Below, one piece after another: positions 18,504 to 27,847 of a stretch of 64,000 nucleotides of DNA. The DNA lies in the NCBI GenBank assembly GCA_963700195.1, contig CAVOWQ010000035.1, forward strand, positions 50,353 through 114,352. Reading direction: 5' to 3'. Source of the stretch: AP-15 sp963700195 (lineage in GTDB: Bacteria; Pseudomonadota; Alphaproteobacteria; ATCC43930; CGMCC-115725). Position 1 is the stretch's first letter. Every line of letters begins with the position of its first letter. The position numbers were made by a program, and so were the translations under genes. The notes under the pieces are model-generated. The model was not told the origin of the DNA, did not search any database, and saw only the letters and a list, made by a program, of their open reading frames with translations.

Positions 18504-18619
18504 CTTGCCCCTCGCGCGCGTGCGCGTGAGATGTCCAGAGCGCGCGTGCGCGTGAGATGTCGGCTACGTTGCGGCGTGGACTGGTGGCTTGCCCCTCGCG
18601 CGCGTGCGCGTGAGATGTC
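18504..18619 (+). repeat. Three GC-alternating direct repeats
   Basis: A unit with core GCGCGCGTGCGCGTGAGATG occurs at 18504-18535 (long form with CTTGCCCCTC in front), at 18540-18561 (short form) and at 18588-18619 (long form). Spacing is irregular (about 4 and 26 bases), so this is not a CRISPR array. The alternating CG/TG run could adopt Z-DNA. Function unknown. Confidence 0.75.
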
Positions 18620-18805
18620 AGGGCGGGGAGGCGTCTCGGGGTTGGCGACCAACTCCCGGGCGCGGGTCAGGAACGCGGCCAAGCAGTCCCCCCGAGGTTC
18701 ACGACCGTCCACCCCTATCCACCGTCCGATTTGGGATAAATTCATGGGTAGGTTCGGAACGAAGCGGGGATTATCTAGGATTTCTGCGGATCCAACGTCA
18801 GGAAC

Positions 18806-18898
18806 TGGCGGAGGGGGCGGGATTCGAACCCGCGAGACGATTCATCACCGTCTACACACTTTCCAGGCGTGCGCCTTCAACCGCTCGGCCACCCCTCC
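18806..18898 (-). tRNA. tRNA-Ser (anticodon GGA)
   Basis: The minus strand gives acceptor GGAGGGG paired with CCCCUCC, discriminator G and an encoded CCA at 18806-18808. The anticodon loop reads CUGGAAA with GGA in the middle. A long variable arm follows, as expected for a class II tRNA. The T-arm has the GGTTCGAATCC core. Length is about 90 bases plus CCA. Confidence 0.95.
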
Positions 18899-18949
18899 AA
18901 AGCGTTGCTCAGATTAGCGAAGCGGCAAGGGGCACGCAATGAAACGGGA

Positions 18950-19795
18950 TCATAGCATACCCAGCGAACTCTCGCCCTTGGGCGGCGGGAAGGCGCGGTC
19001 GAGTGCGGTCAGATCCTCTGCCGTCAGCCCCACGTCGAGGGCGCCGCGGTTTTCGCGCACATGCTCGGGCCGCGATGCCTTCGGGATCACGATCGTGCTC
19101 TCCTGGCGCAACAGCCAGGCGAGCGCGACCTGCGCCGGCGTTGCGCCCCGGCGGCGGGCGATTTCGCCGAACGCCGGATGGCCGAGCATGCCGCCGGTCC
19201 CGAGCGGTGTGTAGGCCATGATGGCGACCTGGTGCTCGCGGCACCACGGCACGAGGTCCCATTCGGGACCACGGCGCGCCAGGTTGTAGAGCACCTGATT
19301 GGCCGCGACTGTGTCGCCGCCCCGCAGGGCCGACCATTCCGCCATGTCCGCGCGGTCGAAATTGCTGACCCCATGGTGGCGGATCTTGCCGTCGCGCTCG
19401 AGCCGCAGAAAGCCCTCCAAGGTCTCGGCGAGGGGGACCGAGCCGCGCCAATGCAGCAGGTAAAGATCGATCCGGTCGGTGGCCAGCCGCTTCAGGCTGC
19501 GCTCGCAAGCGGCGACGACGCCGGACCGCGAAGCGTTGTGCGGATAGACCTTGCTTACGATGAAGAGGCTGTCGCGGAGACCGTTGGCCGCGCGGGCGAC
19601 GACCTCTTCCGCGCCGCCGCTGCCATACATCTCGGCCGTGTCGATCAGGGTCATGCCGAGATCGATGCCGAGTCGCACCGCCGCTGCCTCTTCGCCGGCA
19701 CGGCGCTGGCTCTCGCCCATGTGCCAGGTCCCTTGCCCCAGCGCCGGCACGCGCTCGCCGCTGCGCAAAGTTACAAACCGCAAGCCTTCGGTCAT
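18950..19795 (-). CDS. Aldo/keto reductase
   Basis: The ATG at 19795 follows GGGAGAGGAGC, a strong site; a longer open frame upstream is not credible as coding. The 281-residue protein has the AKR barrel with catalytic Asp-Tyr in LIDTAEMYGSG (about residues 50-60), the Lys in FIVSKVYP, and the His in LYLLHWRGS. NADPH-binding residues are in VIPKASRPEHVREN. It reduces aldehydes or ketones; the natural substrate is not evident. It is followed by the tRNA-Ser gene on the same strand. Confidence 0.9.
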   Translation of the reverse strand: MTEGLRFVTLRSGERVPALGQGTWHMGESQRRAGEEAAAVRLGIDLGMTLIDTAEMYGSGGAEEVVARAANGLRDSLFIVSKVYPHNASRSGVVAACERSLKRLATDRIDLYLLHWRGSVPLAETLEGFLRLERDGKIRHHGVSNFDRADMAEWSALRGGDTVAANQVLYNLARRGPEWDLVPWCREHQVAIMAYTPLGTGGMLGHPAFGEIARRRGATPAQVALAWLLRQESTIVIPKASRPEHVRENRGALDVGLTAEDLTALDRAFPPPKGESSLGML

Positions 19796-19937
19796 GCTCC
19801 TCTCCCACCCGGGATCAACTTGGTGACATGATAGCCGATCCTCGATGTTCGGAGACCTCGTCGAGGCTTCCACGCTTGCGCAGGCAAGTGATGCATCGCA
19901 ATGTGCGGCCAGTTTCCCCCGATTTTGGCAACATCGA

Positions 19938-20277
19938 GTGGTCTCGATCGTCCCAGTGCTGTCATGGCTGGCTGCATCCGCCGGCGCTGCGGTCGCGGTA
20001 GCGATCGGCCCGCGGCCGTTGTACGCGGCGTTCCGCTCCCTTCGAAGCGCGGTTCGCGGCCAATCTGGTGCTGGCATGTTTCCCGATGGGGGCCGGTATC
20101 GGCCACATCCGCGAGATCATCATCGCCGGCAATCTCGCGCCCGGGAATGCCGGCCCGATCCTGTTCACCGGTCTACTGACCCCAACGGCGATTTTTCTGT
20201 TGCTGTGGCTGACTCGATCTTGCGGCGAAGAAAGAGAAGCCGTGCCGCGCCGTACACCCGCTCATCGACAAGGTTGA
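19938..20277 (+). pseudogene. Small two-helix membrane protein, frameshifted
   Basis: A GTG-started frame gives VPVLSWLAASAGAAVAVAIG followed by RPLYAAFRS. A shift near 20,038 is needed to continue as FEARFAANLVLACFPMGAGI, then a second hydrophobic helix (PILFTGLLTPTAIFLLLWLT). Together they make a plausible short membrane protein. I do not recognise the family. Its 3' end runs into the convergent rsmD gene. Confidence 0.4.
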
Positions 20278-20776
20278 ACCCTGCGGGTAGTGCCAGGTGC
20301 TCGCGCGCCGCGAGTTCGACGACGGCAAGTGCATCGGGTGTGAGCCAACCGGCGGCGTCGAGCGCCGTCAGCGCCGCGGCGGCGATGCAGCTGCGGTAAG
20401 GCGGGTCGAGAAACGCCACCGCGTACCCCAAAGGCGCGCGCGGCGGGCGGGTGGCGTCGCCGGGAACGATCCGAGCGCGGGCATCTTCGCCGAGGAGTGC
20501 GATATTCTGCCGAAGGGTTGCGAGAGCCTCGCGGTCCTGTTCAATGAATGCAGCCTCGGCGGCGCCGCGCGACAATGCCTCGAGCCCCAGCGCGCCGGTC
20601 CCGGCAAAGGCGTCGAGCACCGCCGCCCCGGCGAACGGGATGCCTTCCGCCGCCAATTGCCCGTGCGACAGGATGTTGAACAGCGCCTCGCGGGCCCGAT
20701 CGCTCGTCGGCCTTACCGTCTCACCGGCCGGCGCGAGCAGCCGACGGCCCCGATGTCTACCGGCGACGATCCGCAT
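20165..20776 (-). CDS. rsmD: 16S rRNA (guanine966-N2)-methyltransferase
   Basis: From ATG at 20776 the protein begins MRIVAGRHRGRRLLAP and has TRPTSDR-like PTSDRAREALFNIL, the SAM-binding motif VLDAFAGTGALGLEALSRGA, and the catalytic motif FLDPPY. These are diagnostic for RsmD, which methylates G966 of 16S rRNA. Length (203 residues) is normal. Its start overlaps the end of the pseudouridine synthase gene by 20 bases, a common pairing. Confidence 0.93.
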   Translation of the reverse strand: MRIVAGRHRGRRLLAPAGETVRPTSDRAREALFNILSHGQLAAEGIPFAGAAVLDAFAGTGALGLEALSRGAAEAAFIEQDREALATLRQNIALLGEDARARIVPGDATRPPRAPLGYAVAFLDPPYRSCIAAAALTALDAAGWLTPDALAVVELAAREHLALPAGFNLVDERVYGAARLLFLRRKIESATATEKSPLGSVDR

Positions 20777-21551
20777 GGGTCGACACCGAGCGGGTATTGC
20801 CCAGCTGCTCGCCGAGCACCTTCTTCGGCACCTCGTCGACCTCGCCGCGCGGCAGATTGCCGAGCTGAAACGGCCCGTAGGACAGCCGGATGAGCCGGGT
20901 AACTTGAAGACCAAGATGCTCGAGGACCCGGCGGACCTCACGGTTTTTCCCTTCCCGCAATGCCATCGCGATCCAGGCATTGCTGCCCTGTTGGCGTTCC
21001 AGGGTTGCGCGGATCCGCCCGTAGGTTATACCGTCGATCGTGACACCTTTCTCGAGCGCGGCAAGGCGCTGCGGCTCGACCTCGCCGTGAACGCGCACTT
21101 TGTAGCGCCGCAGCCAGCCGGTCGATGGCAGTTCCAGCCGCCGCGCCAGCGCGCCGTCATTGGTCAGCAGCAAGAGCCCCTCGGAATTGAGATCGAGCCG
21201 GCCGACCGATATCAGCCGGGGCAGGTCCCTCGGCAGTGCATCGAACACTGTGGGTCGACCTTTCTCGTCGCGATGCGAGGTCACGAGACCTGCCGGCTTG
21301 TGATAACGCCACAGCCGTGGGTGTTCGGGTGACGGCAGCGGCTTGCCGTCAACCCGAATGTCGTTGGCTGCGGTTACGCTTAAAGCGGGCATTGTCAGCA
21401 CTCGACCGTCGACCGTGACCCGCCCGTCGGCAATCCAGCGCTCGGCGTCGCGGCGCGAGCATACCCCGGCGCGGGACAGCACTTTAGCAATACGCTCCGC
21501 GCGTTCACCCGCGGCAGGATCGAGAGTATCGGCGCTCACAACGCGGCTCAA
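20757..21551 (-). CDS. rluB: Ribosomal large-subunit pseudouridine synthase, RsuA/RluB family
   Basis: A 264-residue protein. An S4 RNA-binding domain (RIAKVLSRAGVCSRRDAERWI) is followed by the pseudouridine synthase domain. The catalytic Asp lies in VGRLDLNSEGLLLLTNDG, and the C-terminal KNREVRRVLEHLGLQVTRLI motif is present. RluB isomerises U2605 of 23S rRNA in E. coli; RluE or RluF-like specificity cannot be excluded. It is translationally coupled to rsmD. Confidence 0.88.
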   Translation of the reverse strand: MSRVVSADTLDPAAGERAERIAKVLSRAGVCSRRDAERWIADGRVTVDGRVLTMPALSVTAANDIRVDGKPLPSPEHPRLWRYHKPAGLVTSHRDEKGRPTVFDALPRDLPRLISVGRLDLNSEGLLLLTNDGALARRLELPSTGWLRRYKVRVHGEVEPQRLAALEKGVTIDGITYGRIRATLERQQGSNAWIAMALREGKNREVRRVLEHLGLQVTRLIRLSYGPFQLGNLPRGEVDEVPKKVLGEQLGNTRSVSTHADRRR

Positions 21552-21818
21552 AATGGTTCAGCACTCATCCCGGTAAAAGGGGTCTCGGAAGAATACCGAT
21601 GAGTGAAATTCATTCGTAAAATGAACATTCCTCATCATCGGATACTTTCCCGACTTTGTCGGTCACGTTCGGGAGAAAATATTGCTGGTGCCTCTCGCGA
21701 GGCGTAGACTTCGTACTGCGCCATTAAAAAAGGTGCCGGTGGACCACCGGCCCAGTGGGAACGGCCCGCCGCGACGGCCCCAGGCTCATCCGGAGCGGGG
21801 CAATGAGGAGAACGCATC
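21552..21818. promoter_or_regulatory. Divergent intergenic region with short perfect inverted repeat
   Basis: This gap separates divergent rluB and the amidohydrolase gene. At 21735-21751 there is an 8-bp perfect inverted repeat (GCCGGTGG and its complement) around one base. An AATGAGGAG-type ribosome site precedes the amidohydrolase ATG. The inverted repeat could be an operator or weak attenuator. Confidence 0.4.
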
Positions 21819-23573
21819 ATGGCATATGACCTGCTCATCAACAATGGACGCGTCGTGGATGGCTCGGGCGAGCCTGCATTCCAGGCGGATGTGGCCGTAC
21901 ATCAGGGGAAAATCGTCGGGGTTGGGAAATATAGGGGCGCCGCGGCCGAGCGCGTCATCGACGCCGACGGGCGTGTCGTAGCGCCGGGGTTCATCGATCA
22001 CCACACCCACTTCGATCCACAGGCGGTCTGGGACCCGTATTGCGGTTCTTGGGTGCACAACGGCCACACCACGGTCGTCGTTGGACAGTGCGGTCAGGTC
22101 ATCGCCCCGGTGCGGCCGGGCGACGGCGAGTGGTATCTCCAATTCTTCTCCGACGCGGAACAGATCCCGCTACCGGTCCTGAAAGCCGGGGTCGACGTGA
22201 CCTGGGAATTGGTCGGCGACTATCTGAATGCGCTCGGCAGGAAGCGCGGCATCAATGTCGGCACCTTGGTCGGCCACTCCGGCATCCGCCGCTATGTGAT
22301 GGGCGAAGCTTCGGGCGAGCGGGTCCAGGCGACACCCGAAGAGATCGCGCAGATGCAAAAACTGGTGCGCGAGGCGATGCATGCCGGCGCCCTCGGCTTC
22401 TCGACGGCGCCAAAGGACCGCGGCGACCCCGCCGGCGTCCCCGATGACAACGAGCGCTGGGCGCTCGCCAGCGTGCTCGGCGAACTCGGCACCGGCGTCT
22501 TCCAGGTCGCCGGCGGCGCGCCGGGCGGCACCAAGCAGACCCGCCAGGTCGCCCGCGAGCTGGCCGCGCGCACCGGGCGGCCGTCGATCTACAACTTGAT
22601 GTCGGATCCGATCGGCAACCCCGACGAATGGGTCGAGCACTTGAAGTGGCTCGAGGACGGGTTCAAGAGCGGCGCCCGATGCTACGGCTCGTGCCTGTCG
22701 ACCGTCGCCGGCGCGATCTTTGATTTGCAGCGCGGCCTCAACGTCCCGCAGGACGAGGACATCACCCATCCCGAGGGCTTCTTCCGCGGCATGCCGACCT
22801 GGGACAAGGTCATGGCATTGCCTTATCAGGACCGCATGCGCGCGTTCCGGGACCCGGAGATCCGCAAGGCGATGTCCGCCGAGGCGGTCGAGGGCACGGT
22901 CGCTCAGGAAGGTGGGATGACCGACCGTCGCGGCCGCGCCCGCGGCCTGTTCAACCGGCGCTGGGACCTCGTCGAGGTTTTTATGACGACAAAGGGGCAG
23001 AACCGGCATCTCGAGGGAAAGAGCGTCGAGCAGATCGCGAAGGATCAAAACAAGGGCATCATGGACGCCTTCCTTGATCTGTCGCTCGATGAGGATTTGC
23101 AGACCTGTTTCCAGGCGATCGACCGCAACCATGATCCAAAGGTGCAGAAGCACATCCTCGGTTCGCAGTATACCGTGATCGGCACCAGCGACGGCGGCGG
23201 CCGGCCGCACACCGCCGACCGGCACGAGACCAGCACGAATCTGCTGGGCCATTGGGTGCGCGAACAGCAGGTGATGACGCTCGAAGAGGCGGTCTATCGG
23301 CTGACCGGTAAGACCGCGCTGATGCACGATATTACTGATCGCGGCTTCATCGCCGCCGGCAAGGTCGCCGACATCACAATCTTCGATCCCGACACGATCG
23401 CATCGAAGCCGCGCGAACCGGTCGCGACACTGCCGGCGGGCGGCGTCCAGGTCAGGCGCGACGCGATCGGAATCGAGCACGTGATCGTCAACGGCGCGGT
23501 CCTCCTGGAAGGCGGCGAGCTCACCGACGCTCTGCCGGGTCAAATCATCCGAGGCCCGCTGTACCAGGCTTAG
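21819..23573 (+). CDS. D-aminoacylase-like / N-acyl-D-amino-acid deacylase family amidohydrolase
   Basis: A 584-residue protein with good GAGGAG site before its ATG. The N-terminal LLINNGRVVDGSG and the metal-binding APGFIDHHTHFD motif place it in the amidohydrolase superfamily. The C-terminal IAAGKVADITIFDPDTI is the usual beta-sandwich closing segment. The long insertions and GTSDGGGRPHTADRHETS fit the D-aminoacylase subgroup, which removes acyl groups from D-amino acids. The substrate is not proven. It is a stand-alone gene ahead of rpsB. Confidence 0.85.
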   Translation: MAYDLLINNGRVVDGSGEPAFQADVAVHQGKIVGVGKYRGAAAERVIDADGRVVAPGFIDHHTHFDPQAVWDPYCGSWVHNGHTTVVVGQCGQVIAPVRPGDGEWYLQFFSDAEQIPLPVLKAGVDVTWELVGDYLNALGRKRGINVGTLVGHSGIRRYVMGEASGERVQATPEEIAQMQKLVREAMHAGALGFSTAPKDRGDPAGVPDDNERWALASVLGELGTGVFQVAGGAPGGTKQTRQVARELAARTGRPSIYNLMSDPIGNPDEWVEHLKWLEDGFKSGARCYGSCLSTVAGAIFDLQRGLNVPQDEDITHPEGFFRGMPTWDKVMALPYQDRMRAFRDPEIRKAMSAEAVEGTVAQEGGMTDRRGRARGLFNRRWDLVEVFMTTKGQNRHLEGKSVEQIAKDQNKGIMDAFLDLSLDEDLQTCFQAIDRNHDPKVQKHILGSQYTVIGTSDGGGRPHTADRHETSTNLLGHWVREQQVMTLEEAVYRLTGKTALMHDITDRGFIAAGKVADITIFDPDTIASKPREPVATLPAGGVQVRRDAIGIEHVIVNGAVLLEGGELTDALPGQIIRGPLYQA

Positions 23574-23849
23574 GGTATAGGGCAGCGATGGCCGGGGTGA
23601 GCCCTGGCCATCCATGCCCGTTTACATCCGAGAGCGTCTCTCTAGACGCCGGTCACCGGCCCGAGTTCTGCCTCCCCAATATCGCGCGGTCTCTTGCGAA
23701 GGGGGCGTCTGCACCGTAAGTAATACTGCGATACCTCACGCAGGGCTGCGGGTGCTGTCGGCCGTCTTCCGGGCAGCTGCCCGTTCCGGTGTCGGTGCTT
23801 TACGCGCCGACTTCTCCTGCGGCGGCTCAACCGGAAACAAGGAATTGCT

Positions 23850-24690
23850 ATGGCGATACCGACTGCCTCCATGCGCCAGCTGCTCGAAGCCGGCGTACAC
23901 TTCGGCCATCATACGCGGCGATGGAACCCGAAGATGGCGCCATACATTTTCGGCGTCCGCAACGGGATCCACGTCATCGACCTTGAGCAGACCGAACCGA
24001 TGCTGCACCAGGGCTTGCAGGCGGTCCGGGACGTCGTCGCGGGCGGCGGCCGCGTTCTCCTCGTCGGCACCAAGCGCCAGGCGCAGGAGCCGGTCGCCGA
24101 CGCCGCCAAGCGCTGTGGCCAATATTACGTCAACTACCGCTGGCTCGGCGGGATGCTGACGAATTTCAAGACAATTTCCCAGTCGATCAAGCGGCTGCGC
24201 GAGCTCGAGGAACGGGTCTCGCAAGATCAAACCGGATTGACCAAGCGCGAACTCCTGGAGCTGACGCGTGACCGTGACAAGCTCGAACGGGCGCTCGGCG
24301 GCATCAAGGAGATGGGCGGGCTGCCCGATATCCTGTTCGTGATCGACACCAACAAGGAAGCAATCGCGGTTGCCGAGGCGAACACCTTGCGCATACCGGT
24401 CGTCGCGATTCTCGATTTCGAACTCCTCACCCGACGGTATCGCCTATCCGATCCCTGGGAACGACGATGCGATGCGGGCGATTCATCTTTACTGCGATCT
24501 CGTCGCCGGGTCGGTTCTCGACGGGCTGCAAGCCGAGCTCGCGGCCTCCGGGGTCGATATTGGCGCGCGGCCGGATCTCGCCGAGCAGGCGTTTGTTGCA
24601 GGGGTTCCGGAGGAACTGCCCGAGGAAGCCGCAGCGGACAGTCTCGAAAGCGGATCGCAAGACGAGACCGCTGCGGCTGCGGCGAATTAG
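23850..24690 (+). CDS. rpsB: 30S ribosomal protein S2 (frameshifted in this sequence)
   Basis: The protein begins MAIPTASMRQLLEAGVHFGH and carries the S2 signatures RWNPKMAPYIFG, NYRWLGGMLTNFKTI and PDILFVIDTNKE. At about 24,411 one extra T in a T-run (GATTTCG) shifts the frame. With it removed the protein continues as DSNSSPDGIAYPIPGNDDA through an acidic C-terminal tail to the stop at 24690. S2 is essential, so the extra base is most probably a sequence error. It heads the usual rpsB-tsf-pyrH-frr run. The 276 bases upstream hold no gene and probably the promoter. Confidence 0.95.
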
Positions 24691-24735
24691 GACTTCCTTT
24701 CTCGAAAAACAGGGTTTTACGCGAGGGTCGATGTT

Positions 24736-25662
24736 ATGGCCGAGGTGACGGCGGTGCTGGTCAAGGAGTTGCGCGAGAAGACCGGTGCCGGGATGATGGA
24801 TTGCAAAAGGGCGCTCGACGACAGTGCCGGCGACATCGAAGCGGCGGTCGATTGGCTGCGAAAGAAGGGATTGTCCGCAGCCGCAAAAAAGGCGGGGCGG
24901 GTGGCTGCCGAGGGCTTGATCGGAGTGGCCATCCGCGGCCCTGTGGGTGCCGTGGTCGAGGTCAATTCGGAAACCGATTTCGTGGCGCGCAACCAGGCAT
25001 TTCAAAGCTTTGTGCGGCGCGTGAGCGAATTGGCTCTCGACGGGGATGGGGAGCTCGAATCGCTGAAGGAAGCCGACTTCCCGGGAACCGGTCGGACCGT
25101 CGAGGAAGAGCTGACGCATCTGGTCTCGACAATCGGCGAAAATCTGGTGCTGCGGCGCGTCAAGCGCCTCTCGACCGAGGAGGGCGCAGTTTTCTCCTAT
25201 GTTCACAACGCGCTCAGTCCGGGCCTCGGCAAGATCGGGGTCCTCGTTACGCTCGGCTCCATCGCGGCGGCCGACCAGCTGGCGGGACTCGGCAAGCAGC
25301 TGGCGATGCATACCGCGGCAGCAAACCCGCTCTATCTCGATATCGCCTCGGTGCCGCAGGCTGCGCTCGACCGCGAACGCGTCGTGCTGCGAGAACAGGC
25401 CCGCGCCACGGGCAAACCCGACTCGGTAGTCGACAGAATGGTCGAAGGGCGGCTCCGCAAATTCTACGAGGAGTTCGTCCTTCTCGAGCAGGTCTTCGTC
25501 GTCGATCAGGAGACCAAGATTTCAAAGGTCGTCGAGCAGGCCAGCAAAGCCGCAGGCGCGCCGATTACCGTTGAAAGCTTCGCGCGTTTCGCATTGGGCG
25601 AGGGGATCGAGCGGCAACGCACCGATTTCGCGGCCGAGGTCGCAGCGCAGCTGAAAAACTGA
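24736..25662 (+). CDS. tsf: Elongation factor Ts
   Basis: An intact 308-residue protein. It has the N-terminal UBA-like domain (LREKTGAGMMDCKRAL), the signature VEVNSETDFVARN, and two core dimerisation subdomains. EF-Ts exchanges GDP for GTP on EF-Tu. It lies 45 bases after rpsB, as in most bacteria. Confidence 0.97.
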   Translation: MAEVTAVLVKELREKTGAGMMDCKRALDDSAGDIEAAVDWLRKKGLSAAAKKAGRVAAEGLIGVAIRGPVGAVVEVNSETDFVARNQAFQSFVRRVSELALDGDGELESLKEADFPGTGRTVEEELTHLVSTIGENLVLRRVKRLSTEEGAVFSYVHNALSPGLGKIGVLVTLGSIAAADQLAGLGKQLAMHTAAANPLYLDIASVPQAALDRERVVLREQARATGKPDSVVDRMVEGRLRKFYEEFVLLEQVFVVDQETKISKVVEQASKAAGAPITVESFARFALGEGIERQRTDFAAEVAAQLKN

Positions 25663-25690
25663 GGCGGTTCGCCTCGGCTTTCACTCGGTC
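25661..25690 (+). terminator. Possible weak terminator after tsf
   Basis: A 6-bp stem GAGGCG/CGCCTC with a 3-base loop is followed by GGCTTTC. The T tract is short, so it may only partly stop transcription. It would separate rpsB-tsf from pyrH, which starts after a 150-base gap. Confidence 0.4.
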
Positions 25691-25813
25691 CTGATCCTAT
25701 GAGGGAAAGCACTGGCGCCGCCTGACGCTGAAAGGTGCAGCGGTCGCGTCGATTCGGTGGTATCGTGAGACTGCCGGCGAGAGAGCTCGGCTAGTCGGGT
25801 GAGCGTAGGCCTC

Positions 25814-26539
25814 ATGTCAGCCGATCTCAAATACCGCCGCGTTCTCTTGAAACTCTCCGGCGAAGCGCTGATGGGCGCGCGCGAGTACGGCCTGGATCGC
25901 GAGATGGTCGGGCGCATCGCAAGCGAGATCCAATCTGTGCACGCGCTCGGAGTGGAAGTTTGCCTAGTGATCGGCGGAGGCAACATCTTTCGCGGCGTGT
26001 CGGGCGCCGCGGTCGGCATGGAGCGCGCATCGGCCGATCACATGGGCATGCTCGCGACGGTGATTAACTCACTTGCCATGCAGAACGAGCTGGAGCGCTG
26101 CGGAGTGACCACCCGCGTCCAGTCGGCGATCTCGATGCAGGCGATTTGCGAACCATATATTCGACGGCGGGCGTTACGGCATCTTGAGAAGGATCGTGTC
26201 GTAATTTTCGCGGCGGGAACCGGGAACCCGTTTTTTACGACGGATACGGCGGCAGCTCTCCGAGCCTCCGAAATGGGTTGTGACGCGCTGCTGAAGGCCA
26301 CCAAGGTGGACGGCGTTTACGATGCGGACCCCGAGCGTGAGCCGCGCGCCAGGCGCTTTGACAGACTCGACTATTTGGAGGTCCTGTCCCGCGATCTACG
26401 GGTGATGGACGCTTCGGCGATTTCGCTGGCGCGCGAGAACCACATTCCGATTCTGGTGTTCTCGATCTTCGAAAATGGTGGGTTCGCGGAGGTTCTGAGG
26501 GGGCGCGGACGGTACACGATCATCGACGGACAAAGCTGA
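25814..26539 (+). CDS. pyrH: UMP kinase
   Basis: From ATG at 25814 the 241-residue protein has the amino-acid-kinase motifs YRRVLLKLSGEALMG, VIGGGNIFRG, and FAAGTGNPFFTTDTAA, all diagnostic for bacterial UMP kinase. It phosphorylates UMP to UDP and is regulated allosterically by GTP and UTP in the family. A GTG at 25799 in the same frame is an alternative start. frr follows after 15 bases. Confidence 0.96.
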   Translation: MSADLKYRRVLLKLSGEALMGAREYGLDREMVGRIASEIQSVHALGVEVCLVIGGGNIFRGVSGAAVGMERASADHMGMLATVINSLAMQNELERCGVTTRVQSAISMQAICEPYIRRRALRHLEKDRVVIFAAGTGNPFFTTDTAAALRASEMGCDALLKATKVDGVYDADPEREPRARRFDRLDYLEVLSRDLRVMDASAISLARENHIPILVFSIFENGGFAEVLRGRGRYTIIDGQS

Positions 26540-26554
26540 AGACGGGACAAGGGC

Positions 26555-27115
26555 ATGCCGGAAGACACATTTCTGAAGGATCTCCGTCGCCGAATGGACG
26601 GCGCCGTTGAGGTTTTGCGCAAGGAATTCGGTGGATTGCGGACCGGGCGGGCTTCGGCGAGCCTGCTGGAGCCGGTCACCGTCAGCGCCTATGGCGGAAC
26701 CGTGCCGCTCAACCAGCTCGCCAATGTCAGCGTTCCGGAGCCGCGAATGATCACGGTCCAAGTATGGGACCGCGCCATGGTCAAGGCCGTCGACAAGGCG
26801 ATCCGGGAAGCGGGGCTGGGGCTCAATCCGCAAACCGAGGGCCAGGTAATCCGGGTGCCGATTCCGGATTTGAACGAGGAGCGGCGGCGCGAGCTGACGC
26901 GGGTGACGGCGAGATACGCCGAACAGGCGCGCGTCTCGGTCCGCAATATCCGCCGCGACGGCGTCGAACTGCTCAGGCGCCGCGAAAAGGACGCCGAGAT
27001 CTCGCAGGACGAGCAACGCAAGCTGCAGCAGGGAGTGCAGCATCTGACCGACGAATACGTCAAGCGCATCGACGAGGCCTTGGCGCAGAAGGATAGAGAG
27101 ATCCTTCAGGTCTGA
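26555..27115 (+). CDS. frr: Ribosome recycling factor
   Basis: An intact 186-residue protein. Signature segments are FGGLRTGRASASLLEPV, YGGTVPLNQLANVSVPEPR and NIRRDGVELLRR. With EF-G it splits post-termination ribosomes. Its stop overlaps the uppS start (TGATG). Confidence 0.97.
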   Translation: MPEDTFLKDLRRRMDGAVEVLRKEFGGLRTGRASASLLEPVTVSAYGGTVPLNQLANVSVPEPRMITVQVWDRAMVKAVDKAIREAGLGLNPQTEGQVIRVPIPDLNEERRRELTRVTARYAEQARVSVRNIRRDGVELLRRREKDAEISQDEQRKLQQGVQHLTDEYVKRIDEALAQKDREILQV

Positions 27116-27847
27116 TGAGCGCCGTCGCCGCGCCGCGGCCCATGCCGCGGCATATCGCGATCATCATGGACGGCAATGGACGCTGGGCGAAGGCTCGCGG
27201 CCTGCCGAGGATCGCCGGCCATCGGCGCGGGTCCGAGGCTGCGCGGCGCACCGTCATTGCCGCAGCCGAGCTCGGGGTTCCTTACCTCACATTGTTTGGC
27301 TTCTCCTCGGAAAATTGGAAGCGGCCGTCGTCGGAAATCCAGGATCTGATGGGGCTGCTCCGCCATTACCTGCGAGGCGAGATTGCCGAATTGCACCGCA
27401 ACGGAGTTCGCCTGAAGGTAATTGGCGACCTCGGCACGCTCGACCCCGACATCATCAGCCTGATCGGGCATGCCGAAATCGATGACCCGCGACAACAGCC
27501 GGATCATCTTGACGATCGCATTGTCCTACGGCGGACGCGCCGAGATCGTCACCGCGGTTCGAGCGATTGCGCGGCAGGTGCTGTCGGGAAATCTTGCTGC
27601 TGACGGAATTGACGAGGAATGTTTCGCTCGTCACCTGTTTACTGCGGAGCTTCCCGATCCGGATCTGCTGATCCGGACGAGCGGCGAGCAGCGCATCAGC
27701 AATTTTCTGCTTTGGCAGAGCGCCTATTCCGAACTCGTGTTCACCAAGACCCTGTGGCCCGATTTTTCAAAGAGCGATCTGCAGCAGGCGATCGATGAAT
27801 TCTGCGGTCGCGAACGCCGCTACGGTGCCTCCGTTGGATCACGCTGA
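27115..27847 (+). CDS. uppS: Isoprenyl transferase / undecaprenyl diphosphate synthase (frameshifted)
   Basis: The N-terminal part has HIAIIMDGNGRWAKARGLPR with the catalytic Asp, and FGFSSENWKRP. The frame shifts near 27,480 and continues in the second frame with TRDNSRIILTIALSYGGRAE, the RTSGEQRISNFLLWQSAYSEL motif and a normal C-terminus. It makes the C55 carrier lipid for peptidoglycan and LPS O-antigen. As an essential gene, the one-base shift is probably a sequence error. It overlaps frr by one base and cdsA by about 50. Confidence 0.93.

Noticed and set aside
18504..18619. Possible CRISPR array
   Set aside because: Only three units of unequal length with irregular spacing of about 4 and 26 bases, and no cas genes nearby.
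18950..20077. Aldo/keto reductase with a 94-residue N-terminal extension
   Set aside because: The extension has no coding character, and a strong ribosome site precedes the ATG at 19795.
22170..23615. 481-codon minus-strand open frame
   Set aside because: It is antisense to the D-aminoacylase-like gene and has no recognisable features.
24400..24420. Programmed frameshift in rpsB
   Set aside because: No known rpsB recoding exists, and the shift is a one-base length change in a T-run, as are similar shifts in neighbouring essential genes.
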